From positions 1-64,000 of the forward strand of contig NZ_ATYV01000003.1 of assembly GCF_000427865.1 (NCBI RefSeq): a stretch of 64,000 nucleotides of DNA. The letters run 5' to 3'. This stretch comes from Corynebacterium sputi DSM 45148 (GTDB lineage Bacteria; Actinomycetota; Actinomycetes; Mycobacteriales; Mycobacteriaceae). Below the pieces are notes generated by a model. It was not told the origin of the DNA, did not search any database, and saw only the letters and a program-made list of their open reading frames with translations. This document shows, in pieces, positions 16,770 through 26,304 of this stretch. Both the position numbers and the translations under genes were made by a program. Every line of letters starts with the position of its first letter. Position 1 is the stretch's first letter.

Positions 16770-16866
16770 ATTTCGGGCGCTTTTGCGATGCCCCTTTACA
16801 ACAGTGTTTTTCCCGATAGTATCGACTCGATAATCATATTCTCAGATGATGATCAGGGGTGTGGGT

Positions 16867-17550
16867 ATGTCTGGTTCAGGTGCAGTGTCGGTGAAGCGGA
16901 GCGTCGCGGCGGTTCTGACTGTGGCTGCCATGGGTCTAGCTACCGCGTGCGCCGACGATGGGCGTTCCGGGGAGTCCGTCGAAGACAGCGGTGACTCGGA
17001 AGAAAACACTGGCGACACGGAGGCGCGTGACACCCCGGTTTCTGGATGGGAGCCTGGGCCATCCACCGAGCCGGTGGGGGGACTCTCTGATGGCGACCTG
17101 CTGGAGATAGTGCAAAAGGCCGATGCCGGCGCGGATCTTGAGATTCCGGACGGTGTTGACTGGGTGTCCCTCGTGGTCGATATCGGCGCCGGCGTCGAGG
17201 CGCGGTGGCGCGTTCCTGGTGGCATGGTCACCGCGGCGCGGCCAATCTGGGCTGTCTCGGATGACGAGGATGATGTCGACGAGGTCAACACCGTCTATTT
17301 CGCGGGCGATAACCGCGGAACCGGCAATGACTCAGATGCCGGACAGGGATGGGTGCAGCCATCAGTTCAATTGCAGCCGGGCCAATCGGTCGACCTTGGC
17401 GTGGATGATGAGTCAGACTCGGATCCTTTGGGCGTGCTCTACTTCGACGGCATGAATCTGGTTCATTGGGGCGAGGAAGGCAGCCCAGAGGGGCAAGTCT
17501 CGGTGCTGAACCCGGAGGAGGGGTTCCGCGAGGTGCAGCTGGATCAGTGA
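16867..17550 (+). CDS. Lipoprotein, paralogue of the 14344-15048 protein
   Basis: A 227-residue lipoprotein: a basic N-terminus, a hydrophobic run, and the lipobox LATAC. The mature region starts with an acidic Ser/Glu/Asp linker. The C-terminal half shares NTVYFAG, LYFDGMNLVHW and GFREVQL with the protein at 14344-15048. ATG 16867 (after AGGGG) is preferred to the upstream ATGs at 16846/16849 because the signal peptide fits better. Function is unknown. Three neighbouring envelope proteins on one strand suggest a locally expanded surface-protein cluster. Confidence 0.65.
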   Translation: MSGSGAVSVKRSVAAVLTVAAMGLATACADDGRSGESVEDSGDSEENTGDTEARDTPVSGWEPGPSTEPVGGLSDGDLLEIVQKADAGADLEIPDGVDWVSLVVDIGAGVEARWRVPGGMVTAARPIWAVSDDEDDVDEVNTVYFAGDNRGTGNDSDAGQGWVQPSVQLQPGQSVDLGVDDESDSDPLGVLYFDGMNLVHWGEEGSPEGQVSVLNPEEGFREVQLDQ

Positions 17551-17662
17551 TGGCCGGACTGGGGTGGAACTTTGGCCTCAGAAGTCACACGGGATGCACT
17601 GAATCACACCCGACTCACCTTTGTTAACCACATATTTCTCGGCCACTGACTAGCCTGGGTGC

Positions 17663-18148
17663 ATGAAAAAGGCACAGGGACGTTTGCTCGTGGTCCACCA
17701 TTCGCCGACGACGCTGCTGCAGGGAGTGCTGCAGACCGTTCTCGAGGGAGCGAACCATCCTGAGCTCGACGGTGTGACGGTGAAGGTCGTGCCCGCGTTG
17801 GCAGCGACCACCGATGACCTACTTGGTGCCGACGCAATATTGCTTGGCACCAGCGCCAACTTTGGCTATATCTCTGGCGCGCTGAAGCACTTCTTCGACA
17901 CGACGTTTAATGACTGCCAGGAGGTCCGCAAAGGGCTGCCATTTAGTTACTGGATCCGTGGCGGCTATGACACCACTGGCGCAGAGAACGCCATGGAGTC
18001 GATCACCAACGGTTTCGGCTGGGACCTTTCGGCGCAGCCGGTGTGTTTCACGGGGGAGCCGGATGACGCGCTCAACGAGCAGCTCGTGGAACTCGGTGGG
18101 ACGATGGCGGCTCATGCATTGGAAGGGAATATGGGGGTAACGCAGTGA
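17663..18148 (+). CDS. Flavodoxin-like FMN-binding protein
   Basis: A 161-residue flavodoxin-fold protein: LLVVHHSPTTLLQGVLQ (phosphate loop), DAILLGTSANFGYISGALK (FMN-contact loop) and a C-terminal helix. It probably binds FMN as an NAD(P)H-dependent oxidoreductase. A TAGCCT box lies 6 nt before the ATG, so the mRNA is likely leaderless. Its TGA overlaps the GTG of the AMP nucleosidase gene (GTGA), so the two are co-translated. A functional link between them is not obvious. Confidence 0.75.
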   Translation: MKKAQGRLLVVHHSPTTLLQGVLQTVLEGANHPELDGVTVKVVPALAATTDDLLGADAILLGTSANFGYISGALKHFFDTTFNDCQEVRKGLPFSYWIRGGYDTTGAENAMESITNGFGWDLSAQPVCFTGEPDDALNEQLVELGGTMAAHALEGNMGVTQ

Positions 18149-19707
18149 CCTCAGGGATGTCGGCGGAAGGCTCCGCGTTTTTCGATGATCCGGTTCGGGC
18201 GGTGGACGAACTTGTATCGCTGTACGACGCCGCCGTCAGTGACCTCCTCACCTCCTATCGCGAGGCATGCGATCGCGTGGCAGCTGGGGGAGGGATTCCC
18301 GAGCATGTGCGCCGGTGCTACCCAGAGATCCGCTACACGTTAGGGGCTCTGGGAGAAGTCGACCCGTCGCTGTCCCACGGATTCCTTGACCGCCCGGGCG
18401 AATACGGCACCACCGTCGCACGCCCCGCGCTGTACCGGCCTTACCTGGAAGAGCAGATCTGGAACATCCTCGCCAACCATGGCGGCGAGGTGGAGATTCG
18501 AGTCTCTGACTGTCCGATCCCGATTCTGTTGGTGCCTGGTTACAACGATGTCGACACCAGCGAGCTGACCCCGGTGCAGTTGGGCATGGTTGAGCAGGCG
18601 TTTGATCCGGTGGATTCAGCGCTTATCGACGATGCCGTCGCCGACGGTGAGGCTGACTTCCTCTCCCTCTCGGTGAAGCCGTTGAGCCTGTTCTCCGCAC
18701 CTCGGGTGGATCTGGCGTTGGAAAGGCTGGAGCACTACACCGGATCCTCGGCGAGCTATATCCAGAAGTTCGTTCTGTTCACCAACTACCAGCTGCACAC
18801 GGATGTGTTCCTGGAATACGCCCATCAGCTCGGCCGCTCCGATGACCCAGATGTGGATCCTGCTGTGGCAGCCAAGGGCGGGGAGTCGGTGCGCGACCTA
18901 TTCGCTGAACCAGACCTGGGGGAGCAGCCGTATGAGTTCCTTGTCGCGCCGGGCAACAACATTTACCCAGTCGGGGTTGTCCCGACAGATCGCGAGGTCC
19001 GGGCGGATGCCTCGGCCTGTCAGATGCCCGCGTACCACCTGGTCCGGGAGGGCGGCCTTGGCGTTACGATCATCGATATCGGGGTGGGCGCTTCCAATGC
19101 GAAGACGATCACGGATTGTCTCGCGGTGATCCGTCCGCATTGCTGGATCATGGTCGGCCACTGTGCTGGACTGGACGGCCGGATGGAGATCGGCGACATG
19201 ATCCTGGGCAATGGGTATGACCGCTCTGATGGGGTCCTGGACCGCATGGTTCCCCTGGCTAAGCCGATCCCTCCGATCGCTGAGGTGCAGCGAGCCCTGG
19301 AGGAGGCATTTGCGGACGTCTCAGGCCTGGAAGGAGAGGCACTGCGGCGACGCTTCCGCACTGGCACCGTCCACTCCACAGCGGACCGAAACTGGGAATG
19401 GCAGCCCCAGTCGGAGATCTACCGCGAGCTGCAAAAATCCACCGCCATTGCCGTGGAAATGGAGTCTGCAACCATCGCCACCAATGGTTATCGGTTCCGC
19501 GTGCCGTACGGGGTGTTGTTGTCGGTCTCTGACAAGCCGCTGCACAACCGTCCGAAACTGCCCGGTGATGCGCAGCGGTTCTACCAGGCCTCGAAGGTCG
19601 AGCACCTGATGACGGCCGTGCGTGCCTGTGAGGCGATGTCTGCTTCTCCGAGCGGATTGCATTCTAGGAAGTTGCGACGCCCAGTAGGTGAAGTCGCCTT
19701 CCGCTGA
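18145..19707 (+). CDS. amn: AMP nucleosidase
   Basis: A 520-residue enzyme hydrolysing AMP to adenine and ribose 5-phosphate. The C-terminal phosphorylase-like catalytic domain has the family signature GVGASNAKTITDCLAVIRPH, followed by CWIMVGHCAGLDGRMEIGD. AIAVEMESATIATNGYRF is the purine-nucleoside-binding segment. The N-terminal about 200 residues form the AMN regulatory domain. The GTG start overlaps the preceding flavodoxin stop. A C-rich/G-rich terminator hairpin follows at 19725. Confidence 0.9.
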   Translation: MTSGMSAEGSAFFDDPVRAVDELVSLYDAAVSDLLTSYREACDRVAAGGGIPEHVRRCYPEIRYTLGALGEVDPSLSHGFLDRPGEYGTTVARPALYRPYLEEQIWNILANHGGEVEIRVSDCPIPILLVPGYNDVDTSELTPVQLGMVEQAFDPVDSALIDDAVADGEADFLSLSVKPLSLFSAPRVDLALERLEHYTGSSASYIQKFVLFTNYQLHTDVFLEYAHQLGRSDDPDVDPAVAAKGGESVRDLFAEPDLGEQPYEFLVAPGNNIYPVGVVPTDREVRADASACQMPAYHLVREGGLGVTIIDIGVGASNAKTITDCLAVIRPHCWIMVGHCAGLDGRMEIGDMILGNGYDRSDGVLDRMVPLAKPIPPIAEVQRALEEAFADVSGLEGEALRRRFRTGTVHSTADRNWEWQPQSEIYRELQKSTAIAVEMESATIATNGYRFRVPYGVLLSVSDKPLHNRPKLPGDAQRFYQASKVEHLMTAVRACEAMSASPSGLHSRKLRRPVGEVAFR

Positions 19708-19724
19708 TAGTGATGAAGCTCCCG

Positions 19725-19754
19725 CCCCCTCCCTTGAATGATAGGGGGAGGGGG
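19725..19754 (+). terminator. Terminator after amn
   Basis: CCCCCTCCC (19725-19733) and GGGAGGGGG (19746-19754) form a perfect 9-bp stem with a 12-nt loop between amn and the copper operon. Confidence 0.65.
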
Positions 19755-19773
19755 TATATCGTCGACGGTAGAG

Positions 19774-19790
19774 ATACCCACTAGGGGTAT
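19774..19790. promoter_or_regulatory. CsoR-type copper operator
   Basis: ATACCC-ACTAG-GGGTAT is a perfect 6+5+6 dyad of the form bound by CsoR repressors, 22 bases before the copZ start. The csoR gene closes this operon, so copper-responsive autoregulation is inferred. Confidence 0.75.
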
Positions 19791-19812
19791 GCCGACGATC
19801 AAAGGAGACACC

Positions 19813-20031
19813 ATGTCCGTCATCGCTACTTACACCGTCACCGGCATGACCTGCGGCCACTGCGAGGCATCGGTACGCGAGGAGATCGAAGAGATCGCCG
19901 GCGTCGAGTCCGTGAAGGTCAACCGCACCCGCAACTCCGCAGAGATCACCTCTGCCGCGCCGATCGACGAGAAAGCTGTCATCGATGCGGTAAAGGAAGC
20001 CGGGTACGACGCAACCCCGGCAGCGCAGTAG
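19813..20031 (+). CDS. copZ: CopZ-like copper chaperone
   Basis: A 72-residue single heavy-metal-associated domain with the Cu(I)-binding motif GMTCGHC (M-T-C-x2-C) and the usual beta-alpha-beta-beta-alpha-beta pattern. It delivers Cu(I) to the ATPase encoded 27 bases downstream. ATG 19813 follows AAAGGAG at 6 nt. A longer frame from 19738 would run through the operator and is rejected. Confidence 0.9.
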   Translation: MSVIATYTVTGMTCGHCEASVREEIEEIAGVESVKVNRTRNSAEITSAAPIDEKAVIDAVKEAGYDATPAAQ

Positions 20032-20058
20032 CGCGCCCAGCGGAAGGGGATGAGAGAG

Positions 20059-22422
20059 ATGACAACTTCCACCGGCGCCGATCCCGCACCCGGGGCCCCG
20101 GTCTCTGCACCTGAGGGTCTGGTGGAACTGGACCTGGAGATCGGCGGCATGACCTGTGCGTCCTGCGCCAATCGGATCGAGCGGAAACTCAACAAGCTCG
20201 ATGGGGTCACTGCGACGGTTAACTACGCCACGGAGAAGGCTCACGTCTCAGCACCAGAAGGTGCTGATCCGGCCACGTTCGTAGAGACCGTCGAAGCCGC
20301 CGGTTACCAGGCGTACCTGCCAGCAGACGAGCCCGCGGACGGTGATACCGGCGCATCTGGTGAGCCCGGACAGGCTAGCGACGACGGCGAAGGGTCCGGA
20401 TCCGACTCAGGCATGTCCTTCCGCCAGCGGCAGGAGATGACCGCGCTGCGCAATCGCGTCATCGGCGCCGGTTGGTTGTCCGTGCCGGTCATCATCATCT
20501 CGATGTTCCCCGTGTTCCAGTTCGATTACTGGCAGTGGCTGTGTCTGTCACTCACCGCGCCGGTTGTGGTCTGGGCCGGCTGGCCCTTCCACAAGGCTGC
20601 GTGGGAGAACCTCAAGCACGGCGCCGCCACGATGGACACGCTGATCAGCATCGGAACGATCTCAGCGTTCATCTGGTCGCTCTACGCTCTGTTTCTCGGC
20701 GGCGGTGGCGAACCGGGACTCACACATCAGTTCTCGCTGACTTCCCATCACCCAGGAACCACCAACATTTATCTTGAGGTCGCCGCAGCTGTCACGTTCT
20801 TCGTGCTCGCCGGCCGGTATTTCGAAAAGCGCGCCAAATATCGCGCTGGCGATGCGATCCGTTCGCTGCTCGATATGGGTGCGAAGGACGTCGCTGTCCT
20901 GCGCGAATCCGCAGATGGCACCGCGCGCGAAGACCGCATCCCAGTCAAGGACCTGCGCGTCGGCGATCTGTTTGTGGTCCGCCCGGGCGAGAAAATTGCC
21001 ACCGACGGCACCGTGACCGAAGGTAAAAGTGCCGTTGACGAGTCGATGCTCACCGGCGAATCCGTCCCGGTCGAGGTCACTGACGGAAGCCGCGTCACCG
21101 GAGCCACAGTCAACGAGTCCGGGCGCCTAGTCATTGAGGCCACCGCCATCGGCTCTGACACCCAGCTCTCTCAGATGGCCAAGATGGTCGAAGACGCCCA
21201 GTCCGGCAAGGCCGACATCCAGCGTCTGGCAGACCGGATCTCTGGTGTGTTTGTTCCGATCGTCATTCTTATTGCGATCGGAACCCTCATTGGATGGTTC
21301 CTGACCGGACATGGCGCCGCCGATGCATTTACCGCAGCCGTCGCCGTGCTCATCATCGCCTGCCCATGTGCTCTCGGCCTGGCCACACCGACCGCCTTGT
21401 TGGTCGGCACCGGCCGCGGCGCCCAGTTCGGCATCATGCTCAAGGGCCCAGAGGTCCTGGAGTCCACCCGCAAAGTCGACACCGTCGTGCTGGACAAGAC
21501 CGGCACCGTCACCCGCGGTGAGATGTCGCTGGCAGAGTTCCACGTCGCTGACGGAGTCGATGAAGACGAAGCCCTCCTGCGCGCAGGCGCCGTTGAATCC
21601 GGTTCTGAGCACCCCATCGCCCGTGCCATCGCGGCCGCCGCGCAGGAACGTCTCGGCGATCTGCCGGCGCCAGTGAATTTCCGCAATGTCGCAGGTCACG
21701 GTGTGATGGCGGAGGTGGATGGTGTGGAGGTGTCCGTCGGGAAGCCGGGGGAGAGCAACCACCTGCCGCAGAGCCTCGCAGAGGCGAAGTCTGCAGCCGA
21801 ACACAAGGGGCGCACCGCAGTGACGGTCGCCTGGAGCGGTGAGATCCGCGGTGTGCTTGTCGTGGCTGACGAGATCAAAGACTCCTCCGCCGAGGCCGTG
21901 CGCATGTTCCGCGAACTTGGTCTGGAGCCGGTGCTGTTGACCGGTGACAACCGCGCGGTCGCGGAGGCCGTCGCAGCCGAAGTTGGTATCAACCGCGTGA
22001 TCGCGGAAGTGCTGCCGGAAGACAAAGTCGCTGAGGTCGAGCGCCTCCAGGCAGATGGGCGCTCGGTCGCCATGGTTGGCGATGGTGTCAATGATGCCGC
22101 CGCCCTGGCCCAGGCTGACCTCGGCATGGCGATGGGTACCGGTACCGACGCCGCCATTGCAGCCTCTGACATCACACTCGTGCAAGGTGATTTGAGAGCT
22201 GCGGCCGATGCAGTCCGACTCGCCCGGCGCACCCTCGCGACAATCAAGGGCAACCTATTCTGGGCCTTTGCCTACAACGTCGCCGCAATCCCGCTGGCCG
22301 CCGCCGGCCTGCTTAACCCGATGGTCGCCGGTGCCGCAATGGCACTGTCCTCCGCATTCGTGGTGACAAATAGCCTCCGTCTGCGGGGCTTCCGATCGAT
22401 GGTCAAGGAGACGACTCGATGA
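20059..22422 (+). CDS. copA: Cu(I)-exporting P1B-type ATPase
   Basis: A 787-residue CopA/CtpV-like pump with one N-terminal metal domain (GGMTCASC, cysteines at about residues 34 and 37) joined by an acidic Gly/Ser/Asp linker to eight membrane helices. The intramembrane CPC metal site ([11 protein letters not shown]) lies at about residue 434, the phosphorylated Asp is in DKTGTVT at about 479, and SEHPIARA holds the nucleotide-domain HP motif. I prefer ATG 20059, with AAGGGG at a good distance, over ATG 20050. An interspersed-motif copy (21735-21745) encodes VGK in the nucleotide domain. It overlaps csoR by ATGA. Confidence 0.92.
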   Translation: MTTSTGADPAPGAPVSAPEGLVELDLEIGGMTCASCANRIERKLNKLDGVTATVNYATEKAHVSAPEGADPATFVETVEAAGYQAYLPADEPADGDTGASGEPGQASDDGEGSGSDSGMSFRQRQEMTALRNRVIGAGWLSVPVIIISMFPVFQFDYWQWLCLSLTAPVVVWAGWPFHKAAWENLKHGAATMDTLISIGTISAFIWSLYALFLGGGGEPGLTHQFSLTSHHPGTTNIYLEVAAAVTFFVLAGRYFEKRAKYRAGDAIRSLLDMGAKDVAVLRESADGTAREDRIPVKDLRVGDLFVVRPGEKIATDGTVTEGKSAVDESMLTGESVPVEVTDGSRVTGATVNESGRLVIEATAIGSDTQLSQMAKMVEDAQSGKADIQRLADRISGVFVPIVILIAIGTLIGWFLTGHGAADAFTAAVAVLIIACPCALGLATPTALLVGTGRGAQFGIMLKGPEVLESTRKVDTVVLDKTGTVTRGEMSLAEFHVADGVDEDEALLRAGAVESGSEHPIARAIAAAAQERLGDLPAPVNFRNVAGHGVMAEVDGVEVSVGKPGESNHLPQSLAEAKSAAEHKGRTAVTVAWSGEIRGVLVVADEIKDSSAEAVRMFRELGLEPVLLTGDNRAVAEAVAAEVGINRVIAEVLPEDKVAEVERLQADGRSVAMVGDGVNDAAALAQADLGMAMGTGTDAAIAASDITLVQGDLRAAADAVRLARRTLATIKGNLFWAFAYNVAAIPLAAAGLLNPMVAGAAMALSSAFVVTNSLRLRGFRSMVKETTR

Positions 22423-22862
22423 ACGACAAGAACCCCAACCCCCAGCTTCCCGACGCCCAGCTCCCCACCGACCTCACCCTCACCGCAACAAGCCCGGACT
22501 CAGGTGGCTGCTGTGGCGCACATAGCGAGGGTGCCAGTGACGGTGCAGATGCAGCGGACGCCGGAGTTGCGTGTGGTTGCTCAGAGCACGGTTACCTTTC
22601 TGACAAGAAGCGGTATCTGACCCGCTTGCGCCGGATCGAAGGTCAGGTGCGCGGCCTGCACAAGATGGTCGATGAGGAGAAGTACTGCATCGACATCCTC
22701 ACTCAGGTGACCGCCGTGCAGTCCGCGCTGCGATCGCTGTCGCTGGGTCTGCTGGATGACCATCTGCACCACTGTGTCCTCGGTGCGGCGGACTCCGGCC
22801 CCGATGAGCTCGATCTCAAGCTTGAAGAAGCCTCCCAGGCAATCGCAAGATTGGTGAAATAG
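22419..22862 (+). CDS. csoR: CsoR-family copper repressor with Cys-rich N-terminal extension
   Basis: A 147-residue CsoR/RcnR-type repressor. The C-terminal about 85 residues are the family core: [22 protein letters not shown], then EKYCIDIL (first Cys ligand), then [12 protein letters not shown] (His and second Cys). The N-terminal about 60 residues are an unusual extension containing GGCCGAH and ACGCSEHGY, five or more extra metal-binding-type side chains. Its start encodes a motif copy (22445-22455, read as Leu-Pro-Asp) followed by a C-rich tract. It overlaps copA by 4 nt and should repress the operon from the 19774 operator. Confidence 0.87.
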   Translation: MNDKNPNPQLPDAQLPTDLTLTATSPDSGGCCGAHSEGASDGADAADAGVACGCSEHGYLSDKKRYLTRLRRIEGQVRGLHKMVDEEKYCIDILTQVTAVQSALRSLSLGLLDDHLHHCVLGAADSGPDELDLKLEEASQAIARLVK

Positions 22863-22927
22863 TCCGCATTGCGGGCCTGTGAACAGCCATTTTGGTCAAT
22901 GGTCTCCTCGTGGGTAATCTAGTGCGC

Positions 22928-23012
22928 GGAGGATTCGCCTAGCGGCCTATGGCGCTCGCCTGGAACGCGAGTTGGGAGCAATCCCTCAGGGGTTCAAATC
23001 CCCTATCCTCCG
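22928..23012 (+). tRNA. tRNA-Ser (anticodon GGA)
   Basis: An 85-nt class II tRNA: acceptor GGAGGAT with ATCCTCC, anticodon loop CTGGAAC, long variable arm, and T-arm GGGGTTCAAATCCCC. CCA is not encoded (GCAGA follows). It reads UCC/UCU serine codons. Confidence 0.95.
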
Positions 23013-23018
23013 CAGAGT

Positions 23019-23052
23019 GTCCCCCGGTCCTAGTGGCCGGGGGACTTCTTTT
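23019..23052 (+). terminator. Terminator after tRNA-Ser(GGA)
   Basis: GTCCCCCGG (23019-23027) and CCGGGGGAC (23037-23045) form a 9-bp stem followed by TTCTTTT. Confidence 0.88.
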
Positions 23053-23396
23053 ATGTCCACTGACTCTGTGTGCAGGGTTTTTGCGGGTGCCCCCGAAAGC
23101 GGGATGCCGGGGATCACCCTGGCACTTTGCCGAAATGCTCAATTCTGACCAGCTAACACCTGTGACGTGCGCTGAGTCGGAGGGATTCCCCGGAAAAGCC
23201 GGTGAACTGCGATTTCACCCGGTGGCATGGCATTCATAATTCCGTGAGCGCGACGATTTTCGTTTATCTTAGGAAAAAGTTAAGACCTTTCCATCGGGGC
23301 GGGATGACAAGCACGTGGCGTTTCCGCCCTGACCGTCGTCCTGATTCCCGGCCTTATCCCTAAGGCCGGCGCGGAACGGTGTGAATTCCTGAGTAG
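23053..23396. other. Intergenic stretch with one hairpin
   Basis: No gene recognised on either strand. CCGGCCTTA-tccc-TAAGGCCGG (23348-23369) is a perfect 9-bp hairpin with a 4-nt loop. It may be a stray terminator or part of the decayed upstream half of the deacetylase gene. Confidence 0.5.
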
Positions 23397-23747
23397 AAAT
23401 CCGCGGAGATCGACCACACCAATGAGGTCATTCACCGTGAGATCGGCGTCGACTACCTCACGTGGTATCGCGCTCCTGGGGGCATTTTCGGCGGTGAGGT
23501 CCCCCACGCGCTGGCGGAGAAGAGGCTGCGCGGAATGAGCTGGGATGTCGACAGCAGGGACTGGGCGCTCCCGGGCGTCGGCGGCATCGTCGACAACGTC
23601 ATCGTTCCGCTCGGACCGCAGAGCATCATCCTGCTGCACGACGGCGGCGGCGACCGCAGCCAGACCGTCGCAGCGCTGCCGATCATCATCGGCCGCATCC
23701 ACGAGGCCGGCTACGGCTTCACCACTCCAGGCGAGTTTGCGCACTAA
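23397..23747 (+). pseudogene. 3' remnant of a polysaccharide deacetylase (NodB-like)
   Basis: After an in-frame TAG at 23394-23396 the frame reads HTNEVIHREIGVDYLTWYRAPGG, then RGMSWDVDSRDWALPG, and QSIILLHDGGGDRSQTVAAL near the end. These are the C-terminal motifs of NodB-fold carbohydrate esterase family 4 enzymes. The N-terminal catalytic Asp-Asp and metal-binding His motifs are missing, so this is an inactive 5'-truncated remnant. The TAA stop sits in the 3-nt loop of a perfect hairpin (GCGCAC-taa-GTGCGC, 23739-23753), which probably ended the original transcript. The minus-strand open frame here is a shadow. Confidence 0.72.
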
Positions 23748-23763
23748 GTGCGCTTAGAAACTT

Positions 23764-23795
23764 GCTTCCCGACGCCTACCTCACGTCACAATCCG
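23764..23795 (-). repeat. Interspersed element copy (C variant)
   Basis: GCTTCCCGACG at 23764-23774 is followed by a G-poor, C-rich tract that ends in the ABC transporter stop. It is intergenic, between the deacetylase remnant and the ABC gene. Confidence 0.75.
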
Positions 23796-25646
23796 CAACG
23801 CCGCCACCAGATCGCGGTACCGGGGCTCGGCGACAAGCAGCTCTTCATGGGTGCCGCGGGCGATGATGGAACCGGCGTCCATGACGATGATCTCTTCGGC
23901 GTCGATGACTGTGGAGAGCCGGTGCGCGATGGTGACTACTGCTCGTTGAGCGGCTTCCTCCGCGATCACTTCCTGGACTGTTGATTCGGTGACGCCATCG
24001 ACCTGCGCAGTTGCCTCATCGAGCAGCAGGATCTGCGGGTGTGCCAGCAAGGCACGGGCCAGGGCGATGCGCTGGCGTTGTCCGCCGGAGACGTTTGTCT
24101 CGGTCAGGGGAGTGTCGAGGCCTTTTTCCAGGGAGGCGAACTTCTCTGCTAACCCGAGGCGTTCGATGATGGCGTTCAGGTCAGCATCGGAGGCCTTCGG
24201 GTTGGTGAATAGGAGGTTCTCGCGGATGGTCCCGGGTATGACCGGTGTCTCTTGCTCCACGTAGGCAAAGGCGGATCGCGACTCGGCGGGGCTGAGCTCA
24301 CTGAAGGGCCGGCCGAAGAGGCTGATCTCACCATCGGTGGGGTCCAGGAATCGCATCGCAAGGGACATGACCGTGGTTTTGCCCGCGCCAGAGGTGCCGA
24401 CCATCGCCACGTGCCCGCGCGCGGGAATGTCGAGGGAAATCCCGGCGACTGCAGGTGCCTCCGATTCCGAGTAACCAGCGGTGACATTGCGGAAACTCAG
24501 GGCAGGAGCCCCGGTGGAGGGGGAAGGGGAGTGGATGAGGGCGTCGGAAAGCGATTTCTCTGCGGCATCCAGATCAACAGCATGGGCCGGTGCGACGCGG
24601 ATGTCCATCGCCTCGGATTCGACGGGGATGTCTTCGACTTGCTGGATGCGACCAGCGGCAGCGAGGCCGGACTGCAGGGTGGTCAGGTTCTGGGTGACCT
24701 CCATGAGCGGGCCGGTCAGACCCCACACGTACAGCAGGAACGCGACCAGGGTGGACACAGTGATCGCCCCGGTGGTGATCTGCCAAGCGCCGATAGCCAG
24801 GACGAGGATCACCGACAGTTCCATGGCGGTTCCAGCGATGGTCCAGGCGATCGCGGTGGTTCGCACCGACTGCAGCGAGTGCTCGCGGGAACGATTGACG
24901 TGGGTCATCAGCGATCCATAGCGGCGACGCTCAGCGCTGGAGGACTTCACCGTCTTGATCGCGCGAACGGTTCCCTCAAGTTCGGATCCGAGACCTGCCA
25001 GCGAGGCCTGGGCGCGTTCCTCTGCCTTCGCGATGCGGGGCATCAGCACGGTAAAAGCCACGAATACCAGCACCACGACGGCCAGAGTCACACCCAGCAG
25101 CGTCAGATTCAAAAACGCCATGAGGATCAGCGAACCGAAGAACATGATCGTGTTGTTGATCAGACCGATGACCGCCGTCGATGCGGCCTGGTTCAGCAGG
25201 ACCGTATCGGAGTTCACGCGCGTGACCAGTTCGCCGGGACTGCGTTTGAGCAGCGCGAACACGCGGGCGCCGAGGTAGCGCAGGATCATCCGGGATCGGG
25301 CATCTCGGACGATGTCTTCGGCGAGGCGACCGAGCATGATCCACTGAATGAATCCCACCGTCGAGCCAATGACCAGCAGAATCACCAGTAGCACGATGGG
25401 ATTTCGCAGGGAGCCACCCTCAGCGAGGGTGTCCAGGACCCACTTAGTCACCATCGGGCTGGCAAGCCCCATCGCGGAGACCAGCAGCGACAGGAACAGT
25501 GCGGTGATCAGCACCGGCAGGTAGGGGCGGGCGAAGGACCAGAGGACGGCGTAGCGCTCTGCGGTGGTGGCGGTGCCGTCGGGGGTTTCTGCAGTGGTGG
25601 GAGTGTCCGGGGTGGTGGACGGTGAGGATTCACGTGAGTCTTGCAT
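23781..25646 (-). CDS. ABC exporter, fused permease and ATPase
   Basis: A 621-residue half-transporter of the multidrug/lipid exporter type. The membrane domain of six helices covers about residues 30-330. The ATPase carries Walker A GTSGAGKTT at about 414, signature VSGGQRQRIALARALL at about 518 and Walker B ILLLDEAT at about 540. It probably works as a homodimer. The linker between the domains (about residues 345-385) contains an interspersed-motif copy (24542-24552). It is divergent from a TetR gene with a palindrome between them, so repression by that TetR protein is likely. The substrate is unknown. Confidence 0.87.
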   Translation of the reverse strand: MQDSRESSPSTTPDTPTTAETPDGTATTAERYAVLWSFARPYLPVLITALFLSLLVSAMGLASPMVTKWVLDTLAEGGSLRNPIVLLVILLVIGSTVGFIQWIMLGRLAEDIVRDARSRMILRYLGARVFALLKRSPGELVTRVNSDTVLLNQAASTAVIGLINNTIMFFGSLILMAFLNLTLLGVTLAVVVLVFVAFTVLMPRIAKAEERAQASLAGLGSELEGTVRAIKTVKSSSAERRRYGSLMTHVNRSREHSLQSVRTTAIAWTIAGTAMELSVILVLAIGAWQITTGAITVSTLVAFLLYVWGLTGPLMEVTQNLTTLQSGLAAAGRIQQVEDIPVESEAMDIRVAPAHAVDLDAAEKSLSDALIHSPSPSTGAPALSFRNVTAGYSESEAPAVAGISLDIPARGHVAMVGTSGAGKTTVMSLAMRFLDPTDGEISLFGRPFSELSPAESRSAFAYVEQETPVIPGTIRENLLFTNPKASDADLNAIIERLGLAEKFASLEKGLDTPLTETNVSGGQRQRIALARALLAHPQILLLDEATAQVDGVTESTVQEVIAEEAAQRAVVTIAHRLSTVIDAEEIIVMDAGSIIARGTHEELLVAEPRYRDLVAALRIVT

Positions 25647-25657
25647 GTTGTTAATTA

Positions 25658-25671
25658 GGACATGAGTGTCC
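25658..25671. promoter_or_regulatory. TetR-type operator candidate
   Basis: GGACA-TGAG-TGTCC is a perfect dyad between the divergent ABC exporter and TetR genes, overlapping the likely promoter region of the exporter. A related TGTC half-site lies nearby at about 25679. Confidence 0.55.
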
Positions 25672-25705
25672 CAAAAATGTCAACAAGTGTCTGATAACTA
25701 CGCGC

Positions 25706-26293
25706 ATGGTTGTTAGTTACGATGAAGACATGTCAGACCTCAGCCCCACCGCGATGCGCACCCGCGAATCGATCATCACGGCGTCCATCGCCCTCCTGTC
25801 GATCAGGCCCGAAGCGCCGATGACGGACGTCGCGGATGCGGCTGGAGTCTCCCGCAGTACCTTGCATCGGTACTTCCCGGATCGGGGGAGTCTCATCCGG
25901 GAGCTCAACGCTTTCGCCGCTGCGCACTGGCAGCGGACGATCAGCGGTGCTGACCTGGACAGCGGTACTGGCCTGGAGGCGTTCCGGCGTCTGTGCCTTG
26001 GACTCATGGACAGCCTTGACGTGCTGAAATGGTGGATGAGTCGACCGGAGGTCTGGGAGGGCATTGAAGAGTTCCACGGCCCCACCGAGAACGAGGACGG
26101 CAAGATCATTGGCGCCATCGCCCGTGGTCAGGGTGACGGCACCATCGACACAGACCTGCGACCGGAGTGGCTGTACAACGTCCTATGGTCGGTTCTCTAT
26201 GCCGCAGTGTTTATCTCCCCGGACTCAGGGCTTTCGGGATTCGAGGCCCGTGAGCAGGGAATTCGTACGCTGATGAAACTCGCGTCGGTGTAG
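25706..26293 (+). CDS. TetR-family regulator of the ABC exporter
   Basis: A 195-residue regulator: the N-terminal helix-turn-helix reads MTDVADAAGVSRSTLHRYFPDRGSLI, followed by a helical ligand domain of the normal size. A TAACTA box ends 5 nt before ATG 25706. An in-frame ATG at 25730 is an alternative start. Divergence from the ABC exporter and the shared palindrome suggest drug-responsive control of that transporter (inference). A FAD monooxygenase gene follows 11 nt downstream. Confidence 0.85.
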   Translation: MVVSYDEDMSDLSPTAMRTRESIITASIALLSIRPEAPMTDVADAAGVSRSTLHRYFPDRGSLIRELNAFAAAHWQRTISGADLDSGTGLEAFRRLCLGLMDSLDVLKWWMSRPEVWEGIEEFHGPTENEDGKIIGAIARGQGDGTIDTDLRPEWLYNVLWSVLYAAVFISPDSGLSGFEAREQGIRTLMKLASV

Positions 26294-26304
26294 GTTCGTT
26301 CGCT

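Noticed and set aside
23280..23744. A minus-strand open frame of 154 residues.
   Set aside because: The plus strand carries clear polysaccharide deacetylase motifs in the same interval, so the minus frame is a shadow.
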